Both the position numbers and the translations under genes were made by a program. This document shows positions 19,165 to 26,754 of a DNA stretch of 64,000 nt, piece by piece. This DNA is from Mesorhizobium loti (GTDB lineage: Bacteria > Pseudomonadota > Alphaproteobacteria > Rhizobiales > Rhizobiaceae), in assembly GCA_002356515.1 (NCBI GenBank), contig AP017605.1, positions 6,805,020-6,869,019 on the forward strand. Reading direction: 5' to 3'. The notes under the pieces are model-generated. The model did no database searches. It was given only the letters and a program-made list of their open reading frames with translations, and was not told the origin of the DNA. How positions within the stretch are numbered: the first letter of the stretch is position 1; each line of letters starts with the position of its first letter.

Positions 19165-19302
19165 AAACTCTTTTGCGTTGTAGTGGAAACGCGAAAATTT
19201 GACTGAACAAATTTGGTCAAGCAAAGCTGCCTCACGGCAACGGCCGCAGGACTGATTCTGGCCGGACCGAGAAGGTTGGCGGGCGCGGGCAAAGGAATAT
19301 CG

Positions 19303-20337
19303 ATGGCGGAGAAGACCCACCGCACGATGGATGATTTCGCCAGGGCGTCCGGCGTGTCGCGGCCGACCCTGTCGAAATATTTCGACGATCCGGCGAGCGT
19401 GAAGCCGGCGACGCGGGCGCGCATCGAGGCGGCACTTCGATCCTCGGACTATCAGCCCAACGTTTTCGCGCGCAATCTCAACCGCAAACGCACCCGCAAT
19501 GTCGGCATCGTCGTGCCGGCGCTCACCGATCCGTTCTATGCCGAGATGGTCAGCCGCATTGAACTGCGCTGCCGCGACGAAGGTTTCTGGCCGATCGTCA
19601 TCTCCTCGCACGGTTCGCCGAAACTGGAGGCGGAATCAGTCAAGACGCTGTTGTCGCTGAAGGTCGCCGGCGCCATCATCGCTCCGCTGGGATCAGTCTC
19701 CGAACCGGGCGTCTTCGAGCGAATGAGCGAGGACATTCCAATCGTCTATTTCGACACCTATATCGAGGGCGATACGCCTTTCGTCGGCAACGACAACCAC
19801 CAGAGCACCTCGACCATCGTCGACTACCTGTGCCGGTCCGGCGAACCGCCGGTCTATGTCGACATTCCGCACGTCAACCACAATTCGGGCGAGCGCCTGC
19901 AGAGCTATATCGAGACGATGCGGGCCGCCGGCCTTGAACCGGTCGTGCTCGAGGCGGCGGGCGGCTACAACTGGGATTTCGAGCGCATCGGCCATGAATG
20001 GATGGAGCGCACGCTCGAGAAAGGCGGACTGCCGGCGCGCACGCTGCTGTGCGCCAATGACCGTCTCGCCTTCGGCGTCATGGCGGCCGCCTTTTCGCGC
20101 GGGCTGAAGATCGGCCGCCGGGCCGATTGCGACTTCCGCGTCGCCGCCCATGACGACCATCCGCTGAGCCGCTACACCTGTCCGGCGCTGACCACCATGG
20201 CGCAGGATTTCGCCGCCATGGCCGGCCGCAGCGTCGAGATGCTGCTGGCCTTGCTGGACGAGGCCGACCCGCCCGGCCAGGGCCTGGCGCGCAACGTCAA
20301 GCTCGGCGCGACGCTGGTGATGCGTCAGTCGGCCTGA
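19303..20337 (+). CDS. LacI-family transcriptional regulator
   Basis: A 344-residue regulator of normal LacI length. The helix-turn-helix is at about 7-28 (TMDDFARASGVSRPTLSKYFDD), the hinge region follows (about 50-62), then a periplasmic-binding-like sugar domain starting TRNVGIVVPALTDPFYAEMVSRIE. ATG 19303 has an AAAGGA site; an in-frame ATG at 19213 would add 30 residues without family support. Its 3' end overlaps the convergent esterase gene by 13 bp. The likely targets are the neighbouring sugar genes: the Gfo/Idh-esterase pair on the minus strand and perhaps the plus-strand unit that began at 22622. The effector sugar is unknown. Confidence 0.88.
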   Translation: MAEKTHRTMDDFARASGVSRPTLSKYFDDPASVKPATRARIEAALRSSDYQPNVFARNLNRKRTRNVGIVVPALTDPFYAEMVSRIELRCRDEGFWPIVISSHGSPKLEAESVKTLLSLKVAGAIIAPLGSVSEPGVFERMSEDIPIVYFDTYIEGDTPFVGNDNHQSTSTIVDYLCRSGEPPVYVDIPHVNHNSGERLQSYIETMRAAGLEPVVLEAAGGYNWDFERIGHEWMERTLEKGGLPARTLLCANDRLAFGVMAAAFSRGLKIGRRADCDFRVAAHDDHPLSRYTCPALTTMAQDFAAMAGRSVEMLLALLDEADPPGQGLARNVKLGATLVMRQSA

Positions 20338-21290
20338 GCGGGCGTCTGTAGTTTGAGCCAGGCCGCCGCTTCGCTCACCGCTTGTCGCGCGGCTAGAATG
20401 TGGCGGCCCATCGAGACGAAGCCGTGGATCTGGCCCGGCCATTCCCGCAGGACCAGCGGCGCGCCTTCGGCGCGCAGGCGTTCGGCATAGGCCGCGCCTT
20501 CGTCGGCAAGGATGTCGTGTCCGGCGATCGCGACAAATGCGGGTGCGGCGCCGGCAAGGCTTGAGGCCAGCAGCGGCGAGATGCGCCAGTCCGAGATGTC
20601 GTCCGGCGTTCGCACATAATGGTCGCGAAACCAGGCCATGGTGGCGGCGGTCAGCCCGAAGCCGTCGCCGAAACGCCGGTAGCTGTCCGCGGTCTGGCGG
20701 GCATCGGTGTTGGGATAGATCAGGATCTGCGCGGCAAGCGGCGGCGCCAGTCCGTCGCGGGCAAGCAACGCCAGAACGGCGGCGAGGTTGCCGCCGGCGC
20801 TGTCGCCTGCGACGCTGATGGCGGCTGGGTCGATGCCCAGTTCGCCGGCATTCTCCGCCATGAAGCGGAGCGCCGCCGCGCAATCCTCGAGCCCGGCGGG
20901 AAATTTGTGCTCCGGCGCCAGCCGGTAATCGGGGCAGACCACGACGGCGTTGCCCAGATTGGCGAGCCATCGGCAGATCTCGTCATGCGAGGAGAGATTG
21001 CCCACGACCCAGCCGCCGCCATGCAGATAGAGCACGGCGCGCGCCCCGGTCCGCGGCGCGCCGATGCCGCGATGGATGCGGATCGCGACTGGGCCGTTCA
21101 GCCCGTCGATCTCTTGCTGTGTGGTCGCCGCCACCGGCTCGTGCTCGCCCTGCTGTGTTGGGAAGGAAGCGTTATAGGCGGCCCGCGCCGCCGCAACACT
21201 GCCGTTCTCGAACGGCTCGCCACCGGCCGCACGGCCGATTTCGAGGACATGCAAAGCATCAGGATCGAGTGTCATCCCCACCTCCATCAT
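20325..21290 (-). CDS. Alpha/beta hydrolase, hormone-sensitive-lipase (acetyl esterase) family
   Basis: A 321-residue esterase with the HSL-family oxyanion motif YLHGGGWVVG (about 90-99), nucleophile motif VAGDSAGGN (Ser about 166), the family-typical CPDYRLAPEHKFPAGLEDC, the acid in AGHDILADEG and the His in GQIHGFVSM. It hydrolyses short-chain esters; in a sugar cluster a deacetylase or lactonase role is plausible but unproven. It lies 8 bp after the Gfo/Idh gene in the same direction, so they form an operon. The start may be ATG 21290 or the internal ATG 21275 (MTLDPDALH). No signal peptide, hence cytoplasmic. Confidence 0.88.
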   Translation of the reverse strand: MMEVGMTLDPDALHVLEIGRAAGGEPFENGSVAAARAAYNASFPTQQGEHEPVAATTQQEIDGLNGPVAIRIHRGIGAPRTGARAVLYLHGGGWVVGNLSSHDEICRWLANLGNAVVVCPDYRLAPEHKFPAGLEDCAAALRFMAENAGELGIDPAAISVAGDSAGGNLAAVLALLARDGLAPPLAAQILIYPNTDARQTADSYRRFGDGFGLTAATMAWFRDHYVRTPDDISDWRISPLLASSLAGAAPAFVAIAGHDILADEGAAYAERLRAEGAPLVLREWPGQIHGFVSMGRHILAARQAVSEAAAWLKLQTPAQAD

Positions 21291-21298
21291 GCCCGTGC

Positions 21299-22447
21299 CT
21301 AGGCGAGCAGGCTGCTTGCCTCGTCCTCGGTCAACAGCGCCGGCTGGATGACGTCACCGGTAACGGTGACCGAGCTCTTCGTTTCGCCCGAACCCAGGAT
21401 CGCTTCCATGATCTCCAGCACATGCAGCGCCAGATTGCCGGAGGCGCGGGGTGTGGCGCCTGTCTTCAGCGAGCGCACCAGATCGGCGACACCGAGCATG
21501 CGGTAATTGGCGCGGTCGGGCGCGGCGTAAGGCCAGTTGCGGGCGCCGTAAAGTTCGCCTTCGCTGGCGAAATCCTTCCACTCGGCGCCGCGTTCGGACA
21601 GCGAGACGGTGCCGCCGAACGTGTCGGGATCGGGCAGGCGCAGCGAGCCTTCCGTGCCGTGCAGTTCGATCGGATGGTTGGAATGCTTGAAGACGTCCCA
21701 TGAGGCGCCGAAGGTAACGGTGGCGCCGGAGCGGAATTCGAGCAGCGACAGCACGTTGGTCGGCGTGCCGACCTTGAAACTGGTGTTCTTGAACGGCCCC
21801 TCTGCAGTGATCAAGCGTTCCTCCTGGCCGCGCGTCGCCATCGCCATGACGCGCGCGACAGGACCGAGCAGATTGACCAGCATGGTCAGATAATAGGGCC
21901 CCATGTCGAACACCGGGCCGCCGCCCGGCTGGTAGTAGAATTGCGGGTTCGGGTGCCAGTGCTCCATGCCGCGCCCCATCATGAAGGCGGTGCCGGTGAC
22001 CGGGCGGCCGATCGCGCCCTCATCCATCAGACGGCGCGCCCGGCGTCCGGCGGCACCGAGGAAGGTATCGGGGGCCGAGCCGAGCAGCACACCGCGCTTG
22101 GCCGCCTCCGCCACCAGGCGGCGACCGTCGCCGGCCGATGTCGCCAGAGGCTTTTCGGTGAAGACGTGTTTTCCTGCCGAAAGCGCTGAGAACGAAATGT
22201 CGAAATGTGCGGCAGGAATGGTCAGGTTGAGGACGAGATCAATCTCCGGGTCGGCGAGCAGCGCATCGACGTCCAGTGCCTTGATGCCATATTCCTTGGC
22301 CCGCAGCGCCGCCATGTCGGCCGAGATATCGGCGCAGGCGCGCAGCTCGATGCCGCCGAAAAGCGCGGCATTGCGCAGGTAGGTCATCGAGATGTTGCCG
22401 CATCCGATGACGCCGATTCCGAGCTTCGCCTTTGATTTTCCCTGCAT
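21299..22447 (-). CDS. Gfo/Idh/MocA-family oxidoreductase
   Basis: A 382-residue NAD(P)-dependent dehydrogenase. The N-terminal Rossmann fold has IGVIGCGNISMTYLRN (about 10-25) and the family marker EKPLATSAGDGRRLVAEA, with the C-terminal alpha/beta domain after about residue 130. Substrates in this family are sugars, inositols or pseudo-oligosaccharides. It is first in a two-gene unit with the esterase. Upstream, a TTGACGCGCG site is shared with the LacI gene, which suggests control by that regulator. A second, different Gfo/Idh protein is encoded at 30782. Confidence 0.88.
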   Translation of the reverse strand: MQGKSKAKLGIGVIGCGNISMTYLRNAALFGGIELRACADISADMAALRAKEYGIKALDVDALLADPEIDLVLNLTIPAAHFDISFSALSAGKHVFTEKPLATSAGDGRRLVAEAAKRGVLLGSAPDTFLGAAGRRARRLMDEGAIGRPVTGTAFMMGRGMEHWHPNPQFYYQPGGGPVFDMGPYYLTMLVNLLGPVARVMAMATRGQEERLITAEGPFKNTSFKVGTPTNVLSLLEFRSGATVTFGASWDVFKHSNHPIELHGTEGSLRLPDPDTFGGTVSLSERGAEWKDFASEGELYGARNWPYAAPDRANYRMLGVADLVRSLKTGATPRASGNLALHVLEIMEAILGSGETKSSVTVTGDVIQPALLTEDEASSLLA

Positions 22448-22541
22448 TTCTTGCCGTACCTCCCAACTTCGTCATGCTCTGCCGGATCCGCCGCGCCGGC
22501 AACGGATCATTCTGGTAAAGCGCTATACAACATTTTAAATC

Positions 22542-22555
22542 TTGACGCGCGTAAA
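22542..22555. promoter_or_regulatory. Candidate LacI-type operator between Gfo/Idh gene and orphan start
   Basis: TTGACGCGCGTAAA is a near-palindrome (TTGACGC / GCGTAAA, six of seven pairs matching) in an AT-rich stretch. Its first ten bases recur at 19155 upstream of the LacI gene. It could control the minus-strand Gfo/Idh operon, the plus-strand orphan start at 22622, or both. Binding is inferred only. Confidence 0.4.
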
Positions 22556-22621
22556 ATTTTTATAGAACATGCGAAAATGCTGGCGCGACATTCGGGAGGC
22601 TGCCGGCCCTAGGAGGAGAAA

Positions 22622-22789
22622 ATGGCAGACGTGAAAAAACGGCCGGCCGCCGATGCGAATCCCGTGGGGCATGCGCGCATGGATCTTTCCGTGGCGGCCA
22701 GGGGCCGCGACGGGGTCAGGCATAGATCACCTTGGCCCCGGTCCTATCAAGCTGGCTGCGTATCGGGCCGGACAGGCCATCGTCGGTGA
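22622..22789 (+). pseudogene. Orphan gene start with strong ribosome site, apparently truncated
   Basis: AGGAGGAGAAA stands directly before ATG 22622, an excellent initiation region in a promoter-like context. The frame reads MADVKKRPAADANPVGHARM and then runs out of recognisable sequence, entering the 3' end of the convergent DeoR gene (which ends at 22716) and stopping at 22787. Only about the first 30 codons could be original. I read this as the surviving start of a gene whose body was replaced by the DeoR-aldolase-kinase-ABC block. It could instead be a genuine short peptide. No homology is claimed. Confidence 0.4.
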
Positions 22790-23477
22790 TCACAACATCG
22801 ACGCTCGACAGCGAAAATGCCTTGGAGGTTCCGCCGACGCCCCATTTGCTCGAATCCGCAAGCAGGACAACGCGCCGGGCCATGCGCACGAGGTTTCGTT
22901 TCGTTCGCGCCATGTCTTCGTTCACGTCGACCACATCCAGTGACGAGTCAATCGCATGCGCTCCAACAAAGACCTGATGCGCCACCAAGCCGCCGAGAGC
23001 CGTGTCGGCATCGGTGATCAGCGTGCTCACCGTGTCTGGATAGACGCGGCCACCGATCATGTGAACGTCGAGCCCGGGCCGATGCATCAGATGCTGCACG
23101 ATATTCATCGCCGTGGCCGCGACCACGACATTGCTGAGCGGCGGTAACAGCATGGCAACCTGCATCAATGTCGAGCCGCCGTCGAAGATGACCGATTGGT
23201 TGTCCTCGAACAGCTCTATCGCCGCCCGGGCGATGCGCTTCTTTGCATCGAGGTTCGTTTGCATCCGCCGGGCGAACGCGGCCGTGGTCGAATCCGTGGT
23301 CCGGGTCACCGCCCCTCCACGGGTCTTGGTCAGCAGTCCCTTGCGGTCCAGTATTTCGAGGTCGGAGCGCACCGTGACTTCCGACACGCCAAAATCGTCC
23401 GACAGGTCCTTGATGCGAACCTGTCCGCTGCGTTGCACTTCACCCAGGATCGATTGGCGTCTCTGCTCTGACAACAT
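22716..23477 (-). CDS. DeoR-family transcriptional regulator
   Basis: A 253-residue repressor-type protein. The N-terminal DeoR helix-turn-helix (about 5-57) reads SEQRRQSILGEVQRSGQ then VRIKDLSDDFGVSEVTVRSDLEIL, with the wing GLLTKTRGGAV. The C-terminal DeoRC domain (about 75-230) has IFDGGSTLMQVAMLL and the conserved DLVADSSKWG-like LLADSSKWGVGG, and senses phosphorylated sugars in this family. The start is ATG 23477 (MLSEQRR); the open frame extends 54 codons further upstream without family support and across the operator region. It is divergent from the aldolase gene, with three TTTCGAAA-type sites between. Confidence 0.9.
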   Translation of the reverse strand: MLSEQRRQSILGEVQRSGQVRIKDLSDDFGVSEVTVRSDLEILDRKGLLTKTRGGAVTRTTDSTTAAFARRMQTNLDAKKRIARAAIELFEDNQSVIFDGGSTLMQVAMLLPPLSNVVVAATAMNIVQHLMHRPGLDVHMIGGRVYPDTVSTLITDADTALGGLVAHQVFVGAHAIDSSLDVVDVNEDMARTKRNLVRMARRVVLLADSSKWGVGGTSKAFSLSSVDVVITDDGLSGPIRSQLDRTGAKVIYA

Positions 23478-23546
23478 TGCCCTGTCCTTGCCTCCATGTG
23501 CCAAGCGATCGCCCTGGCCTCGGTTCACTCTACCGAAAATATGCGA

Positions 23547-23590
23547 ATTCGAAAGATTTCGAAAGGTTGCATTTGTTCTTTCTTTCGAAA
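23547..23590. promoter_or_regulatory. Cluster of three TTCGAAA palindromes, probable DeoR-regulator operators
   Basis: ATTCGAAAG at 23547, TTTCGAAAG at 23557 and TTTCGAAAA at 23583 share the self-complementary core TTCGAA. Starts are 10 and 26 bp apart, about one and two and a half helical turns. They sit between the divergent DeoR gene and the aldolase gene, close to the aldolase start at 23640. DeoR-family proteins often bind short repeated elements, so autoregulation and control of the aldolase operon are likely. Confidence 0.55.
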
Positions 23591-23639
23591 ACACTGGGTC
23601 CAGGATTTTGAAATCAATCGATTGGAGAGTTTTGGACAC

Positions 23640-24440
23640 ATGAGCCTCGGAACCAAGGTGCGCCTGGCGCGCCTCTTCTCACATCCATCGGGGAATCTTT
23701 TTGGCGGCGCGGTCGACCACTTCGTCGGCTATGGCGACGTGCGCAAAGGCGGCCTTGCCGACCTGCCGGGCGCGCTTGCACGCGTCATGATGGGCAAACC
23801 CGACTACGTCAGCATCCAGCCCGGCACCGCGCGCCATCTGTGGCCGCAATACGCGGGCAAGGCTTCCCTGGTGATCCAGGCCGGCTGCTTCACCCCGGAC
23901 GATCGCATCAGTGAACTGATTGCAACGCCCGAGGATGCGGTGCGCGCTGGCGCCGATGCGTTGGCCGTGGCCATTCCGGTGCGCGGCGCGACCGAGGGCA
24001 AATACATACGCTGGCTGACCGATTCGGTGAATGCGGCGGCCCGCTACGGCATGCCGGTGGTGGCGCATATCTACCCTCGCGATTTCACCGACGGGGCAAA
24101 AATCGTCTTCACTCCCGACGAGATCGCCTATGCGGCGCGTATCGGCTACGAGTCCGGCGTCGACGTGATCAAGATCGGCTACACGGGCGATTTCGAGTCG
24201 TTCCGGGAGACCGTGCGGACCTGCCCGGTGCCGGTTGTGATCGCCGGTGGTCCGAAGACCGACACGCTGCTCGGCGCGCTTCAGCAGACGGCGGACGCCA
24301 TCCGTGCCGGCGCGCGCGGTGCCGTGGTGGGCCGCAATCTCTGGGGGCATGGCGATCCTCAGAAGGCGGCGCTTGCCTTTCGCGGCGTCATCCATGACGG
24401 CTTGTCGGCGCAAGACGCCCTGGCGAAAGCGGGGGCCTGA
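23640..24440 (+). CDS. Class I aldolase, DeoC/FbaB/LsrF family
   Basis: A 266-residue TIM-barrel protein of the DeoC/LacD/FbaB type. The Schiff-base Lys is probably K178 in GVDVIKIGYTGD; VDHF (about 25-28) and CPVPVVIAGGPKTDTLL (about 195-211) are conserved barrel-end motifs, followed by the phosphate-binding GARGAVVGRNLWG. The C-terminal half closely follows the LsrF pattern known from autoinducer-2 catabolism. It would cleave or form a C-C bond (or transfer an acyl group, as LsrF does) on a phosphorylated sugar. ATG 23640 is used because it begins the domain; the frame is open upstream through the operator. The kinase follows after 3 bp. Confidence 0.82.
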   Translation: MSLGTKVRLARLFSHPSGNLFGGAVDHFVGYGDVRKGGLADLPGALARVMMGKPDYVSIQPGTARHLWPQYAGKASLVIQAGCFTPDDRISELIATPEDAVRAGADALAVAIPVRGATEGKYIRWLTDSVNAAARYGMPVVAHIYPRDFTDGAKIVFTPDEIAYAARIGYESGVDVIKIGYTGDFESFRETVRTCPVPVVIAGGPKTDTLLGALQQTADAIRAGARGAVVGRNLWGHGDPQKAALAFRGVIHDGLSAQDALAKAGA

Positions 24441-24443
24441 ACG

Positions 24444-25394
24444 ATGCCCGCCGTCCCCTCGATCCTCGGCTTCGGCGCCATTGCGATCGACGACATCGTC
24501 TATGTCGATCAGCCGTTGTCTGCGGGCAAGGGGAAGGTGCTGCAAAGTGCCCGGGCTTTCGGGGGAAATGTCGCGACGGCCCTTGCCGCCGTCGCGCGGC
24601 TCGGCGGAAGCGCCGGGTTCGTCGGCTGGCTGGGCAATGCCGCCGACGACGCCGTGCTGTGCGATCTCATTGAGAGCGGTGTTGAAACCGCATTCGCGCC
24701 GCGCCACCCGCACGCGCGCCCGGTGCGCTCGCGCATCACCGTCGGTTCGGATGGGGAGCGGTTCATCGCGTATGACGACGAAGCGATGCTGGGCACCGCG
24801 CCGGACTTTCCGGACGAGGTTCTCAGCCGCGCGACCGTCCTGATCGTCGACAGCTATGCGATCCGGTCGCTGGATGTCGTGGCTCGGGCTCGCGATCTCG
24901 GCCTTGCGATCCTTGGCGATATCGAATGGAGCGGCGGCCCGGCCACGGAGCGGCTGATCGCGCTCTGCGACCACCTCATTCTTCCCCTGGGCTTTGCGCG
25001 GACCGCTACGGGCTACCGATCGCCCGCCGAGATGCTCGATGCATTGTGGTCGCCGTCGCGATCCGCCGTCGTTCTGACCGATGGCGGCAGGGGCGTGTAC
25101 TATCGCGGACGCGAAGAGACAGGGCTCTGGCACTTGCCCCCGCACCGGGTTGCCGTCGTCGATACGACCGGCGCCGGTGACTGCTTTCACGGCGCCTATG
25201 CCCATGCATTGACGCGCGGCGCCGACACCGCGGGCCGGGTGGCATTCGCTGCCGCGGCGGCGGCCCTTTCGATAACGGGGCATGGCGGGCGCGAGGCGCT
25301 TCCGACCGACGACCAGGTCACCCAACTCCTGGCATCGGCGAACGCGCCGTCGGCAGTCGAACTCAGATATGCGCAACTCGATACCGGGACATAG
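24444..25394 (+). CDS. PfkB-family carbohydrate kinase
   Basis: A 316-residue ribokinase-fold kinase. The N-terminal Gly motif ARAFGGNVATALAAVARLG (about 37-55) binds sugar. The C-terminal signature DTTGAGDCFHGAYAHAL (240-256) carries the catalytic base Asp246 and the anion hole. Family substrates include ribose, fructose, tagatose-6-phosphate, ketodeoxygluconate and sulfofructose. Between the aldolase and an ABC sugar importer, its likely job is to phosphorylate the imported sugar to give the aldolase substrate, or to phosphorylate a product. Substrate not deducible. Confidence 0.88.
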   Translation: MPAVPSILGFGAIAIDDIVYVDQPLSAGKGKVLQSARAFGGNVATALAAVARLGGSAGFVGWLGNAADDAVLCDLIESGVETAFAPRHPHARPVRSRITVGSDGERFIAYDDEAMLGTAPDFPDEVLSRATVLIVDSYAIRSLDVVARARDLGLAILGDIEWSGGPATERLIALCDHLILPLGFARTATGYRSPAEMLDALWSPSRSAVVLTDGGRGVYYRGREETGLWHLPPHRVAVVDTTGAGDCFHGAYAHALTRGADTAGRVAFAAAAAALSITGHGGREALPTDDQVTQLLASANAPSAVELRYAQLDTGT

Positions 25395-25416
25395 CCTGAA
25401 ACGATCCGAGGAAACA

Positions 25417-25432
25417 TTTTCACAGGTGAAAA
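25417..25432. promoter_or_regulatory. Perfect palindrome upstream of the ABC importer genes
   Basis: TTTTCACAGGTGAAAA has 7-bp arms (TTTTCAC/GTGAAAA) around AG. It lies in the 90-bp gap between the kinase stop (25394) and the ATPase start (25485), followed by an AT-rich stretch. It could be an operator for an internal promoter. It differs from the TTTCGAAA elements upstream of the aldolase, so another regulator would be involved. Confidence 0.4.
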
Positions 25433-25484
25433 TAGGCCAAGGAGAATAACAAAATCAGCGGCTTAGACTTGTGGAGGGAGGAAT

Positions 25485-26630
25485 ATGGCAGAAGTCGTTC
25501 TTGAGAATATCTGCAAGACATACGGGAACAATTTTCACGCAATCGACCAATTGAACCTGTCGGTCAAGGACGGCGAGTTCTTGATTCTTGTCGGGCCGTC
25601 CGGCTGCGGCAAATCCACCGCGTTGCGGATGATCGCGGGATTGGAGGATGTCACCAGCGGCAGCCTCCGGATCGGTGGCGTCGACGTCGTCGACATGCCG
25701 CCCAAGGACCGCGACATCGCAATGGTCTTCCAGAGCTATGCCCTCTACCCGCATATGACGGTGTTCGAAAACATCGGCTTTTCGATGCGGCTGGCAGGCA
25801 AGTCGAAGGCCGAGCGCAAGAAGCGCGTCGACGAGATCGCCAAGACCCTTCAGCTGACGTCTCTGCTGGACAGCAAACCCGCCAACCTTTCCGGCGGACA
25901 GCGTCAGCGCGTCGCCATGGGCCGCGCCATGGTGCGCGAGCCGGCTGCCTTTCTCATGGACGAACCGCTTTCCAATCTGGACGCGAAACTGCGCGTGCAG
26001 ATGCGTGCTGAAATCACCAGCCTGCAAAAGCAGCTCGGCGTCACCACCATATACGTGACCCACGACCAGATCGAAGCGATGACGATGGGCGACAGGGTCG
26101 CGGTGCTGAAAGGCGGTGTGCTGCAGCAGGTCGATACCCCCAAGAGGCTCTATGAATCGCCGGTGAACGCCTTCGTTGCCGGCTTTATCGGTTCTCCCTC
26201 GATGAACCTTTTCGAGGCGACGCTGACGGGCAACGAACTGATGGCCGGTGCCTTCGCCATCCGGCTGCAGGATGCGGCCTTCGTGCGCAGGCCGGGCTTG
26301 CGGTCGTATGCGGGGCGCAAGGTCGTGTTCGGGATCCGGCCGGAGCATCTCTATGACAGCAGCCTGGAATCCGGCCGCAAGTATCAGACGATACCGGCAA
26401 AGGTGACGTCGATCGAAGAGCTCGGGTCCGAACACATCGTCCATCTGAACATCGACGCGGTCCGGGTGGACTCCGGCGATCCGGACGCGGTGCAGGATTT
26501 CGGCCTGACGTCGAACGCGGTGGCGAAATTCGAACCGGACAGCGCAGTCCGCCCCGGTTCGGAAATCCGGTTGGCCCTGGATGATACCAAGCTCCATTTC
26601 TTCGATCCCGAGACGCATCTGGCGATCTGA
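25485..26630 (+). CDS. Sugar ABC transporter ATP-binding protein (UgpC/MalK-type)
   Basis: A 381-residue ATPase of the CUT1 class. The nucleotide-binding domain (about 1-235) has Walker A GPSGCGKST, Q-loop AMVFQSYALYPHMTV, signature NLSGGQRQRVAMGRAMVR, Walker B AFLMDEPLSNLDAKLR and switch VTHDQIEAMTMGD. The C-terminal MalK-type OB-fold domain (about 240-375) contains FGIRPEHLYD and can host regulatory contacts. ATG 25485 follows GGAGGGAGGAAT. It powers the importer formed with the three genes downstream. The gene order ATPase, binding protein, permease, permease is unusual but complete. Confidence 0.92.
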   Translation: MAEVVLENICKTYGNNFHAIDQLNLSVKDGEFLILVGPSGCGKSTALRMIAGLEDVTSGSLRIGGVDVVDMPPKDRDIAMVFQSYALYPHMTVFENIGFSMRLAGKSKAERKKRVDEIAKTLQLTSLLDSKPANLSGGQRQRVAMGRAMVREPAAFLMDEPLSNLDAKLRVQMRAEITSLQKQLGVTTIYVTHDQIEAMTMGDRVAVLKGGVLQQVDTPKRLYESPVNAFVAGFIGSPSMNLFEATLTGNELMAGAFAIRLQDAAFVRRPGLRSYAGRKVVFGIRPEHLYDSSLESGRKYQTIPAKVTSIEELGSEHIVHLNIDAVRVDSGDPDAVQDFGLTSNAVAKFEPDSAVRPGSEIRLALDDTKLHFFDPETHLAI

Positions 26631-26754
26631 AGATCTGTGGCGGAGCCTGCAGGCGGGAGCGAGGCGCCTGCGAAAGTACGAGGAAGAAGACTTCTGAATG
26701 AAGCAGACGATCGGCTGCATTGTGCGGTCGATCCTAGAGAAGGAGGAGAAAAAA

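Noticed and set aside
22653..22943. Plus-strand 96-codon frame overlapping the orphan start at 22622
   Set aside because: It is in a different frame from the strong ribosome site and lies mostly antisense to the DeoR gene.
23679..25376. 565-codon minus-strand open frame
   Set aside because: Antisense to the aldolase and kinase genes, both of which have intact catalytic motifs.
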